From contig CAZYCC010000105.1 in NCBI GenBank assembly GCA_964645985.1, forward strand, positions 1 through 5,144: DNA of 5,144 nt, read 5' to 3'. Of this stretch, positions 1 through 5,144 are shown piece by piece. The stretch comes from CAZYCC01 sp964645985. Lineage in GTDB: Bacteria > Bacillota > Clostridia > Oscillospirales > CAG-272. Under the pieces are notes generated by a model. That model searched no databases, was not told the DNA's origin, and saw only the letters and a list, made by a program, of their open reading frames with translations. Positions within the stretch are counted from its first letter, which is position 1, and the number at the start of each line of letters is the position of its first letter. A program made the position numbers and the translations under genes.

Positions 1-1
1 T

Positions 2-119
2 GCGGCGCGGAGCAGTGGAAATGACCGTGCGGCAGTAGAGCTTTCCCAAAAACTAAATCTAGAAACGGCGGCGCAAATTACGATAACGGCAAGTGCAGTT
101 TTCCCGAAAACTAAACCTA
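2..119. repeat. Degenerate tandem repeat, two copies (about 2-61 and 68-119)
   Basis: Two head-to-tail imperfect copies can be aligned by eye. Both open with GCGGCGC (2-8 and 68-74). Copy 1 then has about nine extra bases, after which both continue with an AAAT block (19-22 and 75-78), CGGCA (30-34 and 87-91) and a core reading TTTCCC, A or G, then AAAACTAAA (42-57 and 100-115; 15 of 16 identical), ending in CTA. From 31-61 against 88-119, 26 of 32 aligned columns match with one gap. In copy 2 the core is also a near palindrome: AGTTTT (97-102) pairs with AAAACT (107-112). A further, much weaker resemblance continues to about 140. Function is unknown; the element may extend past the left edge. 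Confidence 0.55.
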
Positions 120-174
120 AGAGGCAACGCCTCAAACATCACTCTCCCCCGCAGGCCCGCCTCCGCAAGCTGAA

Positions 175-189
175 GCGGCAAAATGCCGC
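175..189 (-). terminator. Small hairpin after the GT4 stop, weak terminator candidate
   Basis: A perfect six-base stem GCGGCA/TGCCGC with a three-base loop begins 17 bases past the GT4 stop codon. On the transcribed strand the stem is followed by TTCAGCTT, which has only four T in eight positions, while a TTTTT run lies before the stem. The position fits a terminator of the operon but the tail is poor, so readthrough into whatever lies to the left is quite possible. Confidence 0.35.
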
Positions 190-205
190 AAAAAGAACCC
201 CCCAC

Positions 206-1372
206 TTATAGGCTGACCGCCTGTATGAGGCATTTCCCCGCCACGGCGGGGGTGAACCTTTGCGCGGTCTCGAGAGCCCCCCGGGAGAGCCTTTCCCGCA
301 GATCCTCGTCCTCAAGCACCGCGCGCACGCGCTCGACATACTGCTCCTCGGAGCGAGGGGAAACAACAAACCCGTTTACGCCATCGGTGAGAATATCGGG
401 TACGCCCGTGGGCGTTAGGTAAGCAACGCAAGGAACGCCGTAGCTCATCGCCTCGGGCAGGACCATCGGCAACCCCTCGCTCTCGCTCGCCATCAGGAAA
501 ACCGATGAGCGCCGAAGATAAGGCGCAATCTCCTCGCGCGGCAGGTACCCCGGCATCTCGACGCGATCGGTAACGCCGAGAGACCGCGCGAGGGACGCGA
601 GGTTCTCCCGCTCGGGTCCGTCCCCGATGAGGAAGAGCCGCCGCCCCGCCCCCTCGTCCCCCTCGAGCGCGAGCAGGCTCGCGAAGGCGCGCAGGATGTC
701 ATCGCAGTGCTTGCCGGCGTCGAGCCGCCCAAAGCTGATGAGATTGCCGCCGGTAAGCGGACTGCGCTCCTCGGGCGGGGGCATTCCCGGCAGCATATTG
801 GGCACGACGACGACCCGCGTATGATTGTTGTACCCGCGCAGAAACGCGCGGTAGTCGCGCGCGAGGCTCTCGCATAGGGCAAAGAGCAGGTCGATGCCCC
901 CGTATTTTTTTTGCAAAATCGCAATGTAGCGCGGGTCGTCGCGGTGATGGTGATGCTCCTCGGCTACCTTGCGCGCGGCGGGGCTGCCCTTCCGGCTCAG
1001 AATAACGCTGAAGTCGTAGCGCGTGCTGATGAGGACATCGGCCCCGCTCTTTTTCATCGCCCGCCCGACGAGAACCCGCTTGTCGCGCAGAGTTTTCACC
1101 GCGCGCAGTCCCTCGCGCAGCGCCCGTACAAAGTGTTTCCCGCGCAGCGCCGCGAGAAACTCCTCGCGGTTGGGCCCGCCCTCGCGAAGATATGTGACGC
1201 GCACGCGCGGGTCGAGCAGATGCGCTTGGCTCTTTTCGAGGTGATAAAAAGAAATCACCTCGACATCGAAGGCGTCGCAGAGCAGGTTCGCTTGGTTGAT
1301 GACCGAACTCTCGATGCCCCCAAAGCCGAGGTGGAGGACGAAAAAGGCGACTTTGCGCTTTTGCGATTTCAC
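206..1372 (-). CDS. Family 4 glycosyltransferase (GT4, GT-B fold)
   Basis: Predicted 388-residue retaining glycosyltransferase that adds a sugar from a nucleotide donor to the glycan intermediate at the cytoplasmic membrane face. The N-terminal Rossmann domain begins with KVAFFVLHLGFGGIESS (GGIE at 18-21), the usual acceptor-side glycine loop. ISTRYDFSV (115-123) is followed by EEHHHHRDD (138-146). The C-terminal donor domain shows ISFGRLDAGKH (212-222, basic residues R216 and K221 suited to contact the donor phosphates), LIGDGPE (248-254) and the EX7E motif E299 to E307 within ESEGLPMVLPEAMSYGVP. The frame stays open back to 1573, but those 67 extra residues lie over GT2-B, are Arg/Ala/Ser/Pro-rich and lack any family match. 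The GTG at 1372 has an ideal binding site and gives a GTGA overlap with the GT2-B stop. Stop is TAA. Linkage and sugar cannot be inferred. Confidence 0.94.
   Translation of the reverse strand: MKSQKRKVAFFVLHLGFGGIESSVINQANLLCDAFDVEVISFYHLEKSQAHLLDPRVRVTYLREGGPNREEFLAALRGKHFVRALREGLRAVKTLRDKRVLVGRAMKKSGADVLISTRYDFSVILSRKGSPAARKVAEEHHHHRDDPRYIAILQKKYGGIDLLFALCESLARDYRAFLRGYNNHTRVVVVPNMLPGMPPPEERSPLTGGNLISFGRLDAGKHCDDILRAFASLLALEGDEGAGRRLFLIGDGPERENLASLARSLGVTDRVEMPGYLPREEIAPYLRRSSVFLMASESEGLPMVLPEAMSYGVPCVAYLTPTGVPDILTDGVNGFVVSPRSEEQYVERVRAVLEDEDLRERLSRGALETAQRFTPAVAGKCLIQAVSL
1369..1372 (-). other. GTGA stop/start overlap between GT2-B and GT4
   Basis: The four bases GTGA contain the GTG start of the GT4 gene (1372-1370) and the TGA stop of GT2-B (1371-1369). 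Such overlaps usually mean that ribosomes finishing the first gene reinitiate on the second, keeping the two enzymes in fixed proportion. Confidence 0.85.
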
Positions 1373-2382
1373 GACACGTCTCCTTTGAGGCGAAAGAGAG
1401 GTCCTATGAGGCAGGAGAGGCGCGCGCGAAGCAAGCGGTAGACGAGCGCCTCCCCGCGCGTGAGCAGCGGCAGATAGGGGTTCTCGCGATAGCGCGGATA
1501 GTGCTGCTCGACATACTCGCGAAGGCTCGAGAGCAGCCGCTTTTTCTCCTCGCGCGGAAGGATCGCGCAGCAAATCCGCTTCGCCGGAGCGATGAGGATA
1601 TGCTCCACCGCAAGGAACTCCACCTCCCGCGCGAAGGGCGCCTCCTCCCCTCCCGCTTTCATCTTTTCGCGATAGCGCTCGATTTGGTCGAAGGCGAGCG
1701 TAATCTCCGGGCAGCGCGAAACGCCCGCGCTGCCGCTGTTCATAATCGATCCGGCGCGCACGCGGTAGGCAACGACCGGCTCCTCGCAGTAGGCGAACTT
1801 TCTCGCCGCGAACACCACCCCCGCCTTGAAGTCGACATCCTCATACCAAACGCGCGGGCGAAAGCGCAGGTGGTGCTCCTCGAGGAGCGCGCGCCGGTAG
1901 AGCTTGTTCCAAACGGCGTTGTCTCCGAGGAGAATTTTTGTCGCAAGCGGCAGACCCGGCGCGTCCTTCAGCGACGAGCGCGTCCCCTTGACATTCCCCT
2001 CCTCGTCGATAACGCGGTAGCTCGCCGCAACGAGGTCCGCCTCCTCCTCGCGCGCGGCGGCGAGCAGCGACGAAAGCGCCCCCGGCAGCAGCAGATCGTC
2101 CGAGTCGAGGAAGAAAACATATTCCCCCGCCGCGCGCGAGAGCCCGAAATTCCGCGCGTCTCCCAGACCCCCGTTCTCCTTGCGGTAGGGCTTCACGCGG
2201 CGGTCTCGCGCCGCTGCCTCGCGCAGAATCTCCCCGCTGCGGTCCGGGCTGCCGTCATCGACGGCGACCACCTCAAGTTCACCCTCCGGTATCTCCTGCG
2301 CGAGCACCGAGCGCAGGCAGGCGGGTAAATACTCCTCGGTGCGATAAACCGGCAGGATAATCGAAACGAGCGGCGTGGGCAT
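1369..2382 (-). CDS. Family 2 glycosyltransferase (GT2-B)
   Basis: A 337-residue GT-A fold glycosyltransferase, predicted to transfer one sugar from a nucleotide donor during assembly of the repeat unit. Motifs in order: VSIILPVY (6-13), VAVDDGS (39-45) for nucleotide binding, KENGGLGDARNFGL (68-81), the metal-binding DSDD (93-96), WNKLYRR (158-164) and WYEDVDF (179-185) with the probable catalytic-site ED. The C-terminal half is helical and basic; the end (about 311-331) is mildly hydrophobic with several Arg and could lie against the membrane. It shares its motif order and a C-terminal HILI block (261-264; HILI at 262-265 in GT2-A) with GT2-A, so the two are likely paralogues with different specificities. 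It follows the polymerase gene by 53 bases and its TGA overlaps the GTG of the GT4 gene. Family assignment is firm; substrate is unknown. Confidence 0.93.
   Translation of the reverse strand: MPTPLVSIILPVYRTEEYLPACLRSVLAQEIPEGELEVVAVDDGSPDRSGEILREAAARDRRVKPYRKENGGLGDARNFGLSRAAGEYVFFLDSDDLLLPGALSSLLAAAREEEADLVAASYRVIDEEGNVKGTRSSLKDAPGLPLATKILLGDNAVWNKLYRRALLEEHHLRFRPRVWYEDVDFKAGVVFAARKFAYCEEPVVAYRVRAGSIMNSGSAGVSRCPEITLAFDQIERYREKMKAGGEEAPFAREVEFLAVEHILIAPAKRICCAILPREEKKRLLSSLREYVEQHYPRYRENPYLPLLTRGEALVYRLLRARLSCLIGPLFRLKGDVS
1373..1386 (-). promoter_or_regulatory. Ribosome binding site setting the GTG start of the GT4 gene
   Basis: Inside the last codons of GT2-B the minus strand reads AAAGGAG (1386-1380), seven bases (ACGTGTC), then GTG at 1372-1370. 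This site decides the start against a much longer in-frame ORF beginning at 1573. Confidence 0.8.
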
Positions 2383-2387
2383 GGCAT

Positions 2388-2394
2388 CTCCTTT
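2388..2394 (-). promoter_or_regulatory. Ribosome binding site of GT2-B
   Basis: A strong AAAGGAG lies five bases before the ATG at 2382-2380. Another ATG, five bases earlier at 2387-2385, is in a different frame with no space for a binding site, so 2382 is the supported start. The same AAAGGAGA string precedes the GT4 start. Confidence 0.75.
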
Positions 2395-2402
2395 GCCTGA
2401 GG

Positions 2403-2428
2403 TTTTCGCGGCGATCGCTTCGCGGAAA
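2403..2428 (-). other. Imperfect hairpin in the polymerase/GT2-B gap
   Basis: The 53-base gap between the two genes contains an inverted repeat: 2403-2410 pairs with 2421-2428, seven of eight positions (one A-C mismatch in the RNA), around a ten-base loop that includes the palindrome GCGATCGC (2411-2418). On the transcribed strand it is followed by AACCTCAGGC rather than a run of T, so it does not look like a terminator. It could stabilise or process the mRNA between cistrons, or be chance in GC-rich DNA. Confidence 0.3.
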
Positions 2429-2435
2429 TGTTTCG

Positions 2436-4040
2436 TTAGGTCCCGCCCTCCCCGGAAGAGGGAACGGCGGCGGTACTGCGGGTGGCCTTCTTCTCCGCGT
2501 CCCGTAGCGCCTTCTCCTCATAGCAGGCGAGGAAGAGCAGCGCGATCAGAAGCGAGAGGTAAAAGTTCGCGTTGGGCTTACGCAGGAAAGCGCCGGTCAT
2601 CTCCCCGCCAATGAGCGCGAGCAGTGTCGTGAAGGAGAGCATCACGATTTCCGGGTCAAAGACGAGCCGCAGGTTGCGTGCAATCGTGATCAGGACAAAA
2701 ACAGCGAGCAGCAGGAAGTAGGCGATGTAGACGGCGAACCCCGCATAGCCGAGATAGTAGAAGACCGCCGTCAGGTCGTTCTCCGGGTCGTAACCGTCCG
2801 CCTGCACCACCGAATAATTGATGCCGAAGAGCTTGATCGCAAGGTCGCCCTCCTCGAAGAGAATTTTCGAGTTAACCCGCTTGACGAGGCGGTTGTCGCG
2901 CAGGTTTTCGGCGGTAACTTTGCCGCGCATCTGCTCGATGACCGGCCCCGCGCCGCGCGCCTCCATCAACCTCACGTACAGGGGGCTGGTTTTCAGCTTG
3001 AGGTAGCTGAGGTAGTCCTCTTGCGAATAATGCTCCTTGACATAGCGATCCTGTTTGCTGAGAACATCCCCCGCAGTAGTTCCGCTCGCCACGTCCCCGC
3101 TTGATCCCGGTACATTCCCCCCCGAGGGGAGATCTCCCGAGGAGATGGCATCGCTATTCGCGCCCCCCTCGGCGAGCAGTTCGCTCGCGCGCTCGTCCAT
3201 ATTTTGCAGGAGCGAGTTGTTGTAGGAGATGTTGGCGTCGTCTAGGGTCATGCTTTGGTGAGTGACCGAGTAGGGGAAGAGCAGCACCGCCGCCGCGACC
3301 CCGGCGAGCGAGAGCACCGCCGCCCCGGCCTTGAAGAACTGCGCGTGCTCTCCCCGGCGCGCGAGGAGCCCGGTCACCGAGAGATAAAGCAGTACCGCGA
3401 AGGTGGCGAGCAGGGTCATATAGCAGCCCTTCGTCCCGTTGAAATAGAGCAGGACGAAAGCGGCAACCGACCCCGCCGCGAAGAAGAGAAGGCGCTTTTT
3501 TTGGTAAAGAATGAGCAGAACCAGAGGGATGAGAACCGTGAGAATCATACTCGGGGTGTTCGTCCCGGTGAACCACCCGATAACGCCCCGGTCAGGATAG
3601 AGGTAGGTCGGTTTGTAGGTTTTCGTTAGAACAGAAATAAAAATGATGAGGAAAATGACGACGAAATTCGTCACAACGCCGCGCAGGATCTGCTTCTTTT
3701 GCTCGGGCTGCTCGATGAGATAGAGCAGCAGCAGAATCCCCACCGCCGGCGCCTGCATAATCGAAACGATGTTGCGGATGTCACCGAACTGCAGCCCATA
3801 CTCAAAGAAGATGACCCCGATATGCAGCGCCGAGATGACAAGGAGCGGGGTGATGGCGAGGAAGAAGCGCTTTTTGTGCCGCAGAAAGCAGAACGCCGCG
3901 AGGACGAAGGCAGCGAGGATTAACGCGCGCGCGGCGAAGGAGATAGGCAGGCTCGACCCCTCGGTGAAATAGGCGAGCACGTCGAGCAGCGGCTGCAGCA
4001 CGATGAAGACGAAGATGAAGGATTTTTTGATGACTTTCAT
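2436..4040 (-). CDS. O-antigen polymerase/ligase-like integral membrane protein (Wzy/WaaL type)
   Basis: A 534-residue, strongly hydrophobic protein with roughly a dozen membrane spans, at about residues 7-25, 34-52, 58-80, 93-110, 118-140, 160-180, 183-200, 205-226, 236-256, 426-452, 463-485 and 490-507. Between the ninth and tenth lies a loop of about 170 residues (257-425), presumably outside the membrane. Many spans with one large late loop is the layout of polysaccharide polymerases (Wzy) and O-antigen ligases (WaaL). These polymerise or transfer lipid-linked glycan outside the membrane, with functional residues in that loop. Here the loop starts with a Ser/Gly-rich low-complexity linker (about 293-325) and then a charged region rich in Tyr, Lys and Arg. 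The C-terminal tail (about 508-534) is charged and probably cytoplasmic. The ATG at 4040 has CGGAG six bases upstream. Location between glycosyltransferase genes supports the call. Polymerase versus ligase cannot be decided here. Confidence 0.85.
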   Translation of the reverse strand: MKVIKKSFIFVFIVLQPLLDVLAYFTEGSSLPISFAARALILAAFVLAAFCFLRHKKRFFLAITPLLVISALHIGVIFFEYGLQFGDIRNIVSIMQAPAVGILLLLYLIEQPEQKKQILRGVVTNFVVIFLIIFISVLTKTYKPTYLYPDRGVIGWFTGTNTPSMILTVLIPLVLLILYQKKRLLFFAAGSVAAFVLLYFNGTKGCYMTLLATFAVLLYLSVTGLLARRGEHAQFFKAGAAVLSLAGVAAAVLLFPYSVTHQSMTLDDANISYNNSLLQNMDERASELLAEGGANSDAISSGDLPSGGNVPGSSGDVASGTTAGDVLSKQDRYVKEHYSQEDYLSYLKLKTSPLYVRLMEARGAGPVIEQMRGKVTAENLRDNRLVKRVNSKILFEEGDLAIKLFGINYSVVQADGYDPENDLTAVFYYLGYAGFAVYIAYFLLLAVFVLITIARNLRLVFDPEIVMLSFTTLLALIGGEMTGAFLRKPNANFYLSLLIALLFLACYEEKALRDAEKKATRSTAAVPSSGEGGT

Positions 4041-4051
4041 AAGCTACTCCG
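4041..4051 (-). promoter_or_regulatory. Ribosome binding site of the polymerase gene, overlapping the end of GT2-A
   Basis: The minus strand reads CGGAG, then six bases (TAGCTT) and the ATG at 4040-4038. The TAG in this spacer is the stop codon of GT2-A, so the binding site lies inside the last codons of the preceding gene and the two genes are likely to be translationally coupled. Confidence 0.65.
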
Positions 4052-5072
4052 TCGGCGCTCGCCGAGAACGGCGCTCTTTTTGAGCGATCAGCCGCGCGCT
4101 CACGCCTTGCAGACCGTGATAGTTGAGCGCGGCGACAATTCTGCGGTTGCGCGGGACATCCCGATAAAAGGGGAAGCGGCGGTAGTGCGCGAGATTCTCT
4201 TTGCAGTAGGCGCGCAGCGTGGCGATGACCTCGCGCTTGTCGGGAGAATTCTGGCGCGCGACGCGATTGATCGAAGTGATGAGGATGTGATCGAAAGTAA
4301 GATAGGCGAAGAGATCCTCATCGTACACCCCCTCCGCGCGCGCGAAAGACCTCAGGTCGTCTAGAACCGTGACAATGTCGAGGTTCTTCCTCGCATTGTC
4401 ATTAAACATAATCGAGATCTCGCGGCAGTGGCAGTGGTAAAAGTCCTCCGAGATGGTGGCGACGCTCGCCGCGCCCGTGTGCAAGAGAACTTTGTGCGTA
4501 AAGTCAAAATCCTCGTACCAAAGCGAGGGCGGGAAGCGAATTTCCCCCACCGCCGCGCGGCGGAAGATCTTGTTGGAGGCGGATGGGGTTACTTTAAAAG
4601 GCGAGGAGAACACCGTGCAGTTGTGCCGCACCACCCGGTCGGGAAAGTGGTCGGTCATATCACAGATGACGACGTCGGCGCTCTTTTCCCGCCCGAGCGC
4701 GAGCATCGACGCGTACATTTGCGGCATCACCCAGTCGTCACCGTCGACAAAGCCGACATACTCCCCGCGCGCTTCCTCAAGCCCCATGTTGCGCGCGCTG
4801 CCAGGGCCGTCGTTCTCCTTGTGATAAACGCGCAGCGCGCCCGGGTTCTCGCGCGAATAACGGTCGGCGATGTCACCGCTGCCGTCGGTACTGCCGTCGT
4901 CAACAACGAGGATTTCCATCCCGCCGGGCTCTTGCCGCAGGGTCTGCGCGAGCAGGCTGTCCAAGCACTGCGGCAGGTAAGCCTCGACATTATAAACCGG
5001 CACGACGACACTCACCGCGACCGGCGCGAGGGACATAGCGCCGGCGCCGGATTTCTCTTGCGAATCGCTCAT
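4044..5072 (-). CDS. Family 2 glycosyltransferase (GT2-A)
   Basis: Predicted cytoplasmic or membrane-associated GT-A fold glycosyltransferase of 342 residues that would move a sugar from a nucleotide-sugar donor to a growing lipid-linked glycan; donor and acceptor are unknown. Visible signatures are the first strand VSVVVPVYN (residues 20-28), the nucleotide-binding VVDDGS (56-61), KENDGPGSARNMGL (85-98), the metal-binding DGDD (110-113), NKIFRR (167-172) and WYEDFDF (185-191), whose ED is a good candidate for the catalytic base region. The last 150 residues are a basic, mostly helical extension without an obvious membrane span. Start chosen at ATG 5072 because of a GAGGAG eight bases upstream; GTG at 5096 and ATG at 5036 are alternatives. 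The stop (TAG) is three bases before the polymerase start. It resembles GT2-B over its full length. Family call is firm, exact specificity is not. Confidence 0.93.
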   Translation of the reverse strand: MSDSQEKSGAGAMSLAPVAVSVVVPVYNVEAYLPQCLDSLLAQTLRQEPGGMEILVVDDGSTDGSGDIADRYSRENPGALRVYHKENDGPGSARNMGLEEARGEYVGFVDGDDWVMPQMYASMLALGREKSADVVICDMTDHFPDRVVRHNCTVFSSPFKVTPSASNKIFRRAAVGEIRFPPSLWYEDFDFTHKVLLHTGAASVATISEDFYHCHCREISIMFNDNARKNLDIVTVLDDLRSFARAEGVYDEDLFAYLTFDHILITSINRVARQNSPDKREVIATLRAYCKENLAHYRRFPFYRDVPRNRRIVAALNYHGLQGVSARLIAQKERRSRRAPTE

Positions 5073-5144
5073 AGTACGTTCTCCTCGCTTTCCCACCGCT
5101 TCCCGCGAAGTGCTCTCATGCCTTCCCCCGGCGCAGGAATCCCC
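5069..5144 (-). CDS. Possible 3' end of an upstream gene, overlapping GT2-A by ATGA (partial)
   Basis: One minus-strand frame is open from the window edge to a TGA at 5071-5069 and would encode about 24 C-terminal residues reading GIPAPGEGMRALRGKRWESE then ENVL. Its stop would overlap the ATG of the next gene in an ATGA, the same kind of junction as the GTGA between the last two genes of the block. The fragment is too short to assign a function. A second frame ends earlier, at the TGA at 5118-5116, with tail GFLRRGKA; its third-position composition fits the neighbouring genes slightly better, and it would leave a 43-base gap. The frame of GT2-A itself is also open to the edge. I prefer the overlapping version on junction style only; the next bases upstream would decide. 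Confidence 0.4.
   Translation of the reverse strand, partial: GIPAPGEGMRALRGKRWESEENVL
5081..5086 (-). promoter_or_regulatory. Ribosome binding site setting the GT2-A start
   Basis: On the minus strand the sequence reads GAGGAG followed by 8 bases and then ATG at 5072-5070. The longer in-frame start, GTG at 5096-5094, has only a weak GGGAAG-like stretch before it, and the extra residues (GKRGERT) do not look like part of the glycosyltransferase fold. This favours the ATG at 5072. Confidence 0.7.

Larger units (their letters stand above)
1..205. other. Non-coding stretch downstream of the GT4 gene
   Basis: No convincing gene lies here. Besides the hairpin at 175-189 and the repeat at 2-119 there is a short five-base stem GAGGC/GCCTC (121-133, three-base loop). 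The part left of about 140 is richer in A and T than the genes. On the minus strand a GGGGGAG (about 147-153) precedes two possible starts: an ATG at 139 giving a 26-codon peptide that stops at 61-59, and a TTG at 135 in the next frame that stays open to the left edge and begins with a hydrophobic run (about ALAVIVICAAV). The low G/C at third positions and the repeat structure argue against both, but the TTG frame could be the 5' end of a gene lying to the left. Confidence 0.5.

Noticed and set aside
911..1441. A 176-codon open frame on the plus strand opposite the GT4 gene
   Set aside because: Antisense to the GT4 gene with no motif, no good binding site and composition explained by the codon bias of the opposite strand.
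529..2060. Recurring CTCCTCGCGCGG-like strings (near 530, 1547 and 2044)
   Set aside because: On the coding strand they are Arg-Glu-Glu codons (CGC/GAG use) within the glycosyltransferases and are explained by codon choice and amino acid content, not by a repeat element.
1501..2328. A 275-codon open frame on the plus strand opposite GT2-B
   Set aside because: It lies entirely antisense to a clear glycosyltransferase gene, its product is rich in Arg, Ala, Glu and Leu without domain motifs, and long antisense frames are expected in GC-rich DNA with strong third-position bias.
2411..2418. GCGATCGC, the HIP1 palindrome abundant in many cyanobacterial genomes
   Set aside because: I noticed only this one copy in more than 5 kb; a cyanobacterial HIP1-rich genome would be expected to show several, and the gene style does not suggest a cyanobacterium.
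3154..3576. A 140-codon minus-strand frame within the polymerase gene
   Set aside because: It is an alternate frame of the membrane protein gene; its Arg/Gly/Ala-rich product has no features, whereas the main frame gives clean membrane spans.
1..5144. Insertion sequence, CRISPR array, tRNA or defence system
   Set aside because: No transposase motifs, no terminal inverted repeats, no regularly spaced identical repeats and no tRNA-like cloverleaf were found on either strand; the two-copy repeat at the left end is too diverged and irregular for CRISPR.

Overview
The window is a tightly packed block of surface-polysaccharide genes, all transcribed from the minus strand (right to left). It holds four complete coding regions and probably the last codons of a fifth at the right edge. 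In transcription order they are: the tail of an unidentified gene, a family 2 glycosyltransferase (GT2-A), a multi-spanning polymerase/ligase-like membrane protein, a second family 2 glycosyltransferase (GT2-B), and a family 4 glycosyltransferase (GT4). The genes are joined by a 3-base gap, a 53-base gap and a 4-base GTGA overlap, and each start has a GGAG-type ribosome binding site, so the block reads as one operon. No promoter is visible inside it.

Organism: the sequence shows GC-rich coding DNA with many G/C third positions and strong AAAGGAG/GAGGAG Shine-Dalgarno sites. The protein style (a GT4 with a histidine cluster after an ISTR stretch, GT2 enzymes with an NK-[IL]-[FY]-RR plus WYED layout, a Wzy/O-antigen-ligase-like protein) resembles capsule and exopolysaccharide loci of anaerobic Bacillota such as gut Clostridia. 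This is an inference from style; no taxonomic marker gene is present.

How the genes could work together: the three glycosyltransferases would add successive sugars to a lipid-linked repeat unit on the inner face of the membrane, and the membrane protein would polymerise finished units or transfer them to an acceptor on the outer face. The priming transferase, flippase, chain-length and nucleotide-sugar genes normally found with such genes are not in the window and would be expected upstream or downstream. The sugars and linkages cannot be read from the sequence.

Left end (1-205): no convincing gene. This stretch has a different, more A/T-rich texture, a weak hairpin just after the last stop codon, and a degenerate tandem repeat (about 2-61 and 68-119) that no gene here explains. 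It is the least ordinary part of the window. The rest is a fairly typical accessory glycan locus, and I see no evidence of a new defence or mobile system.
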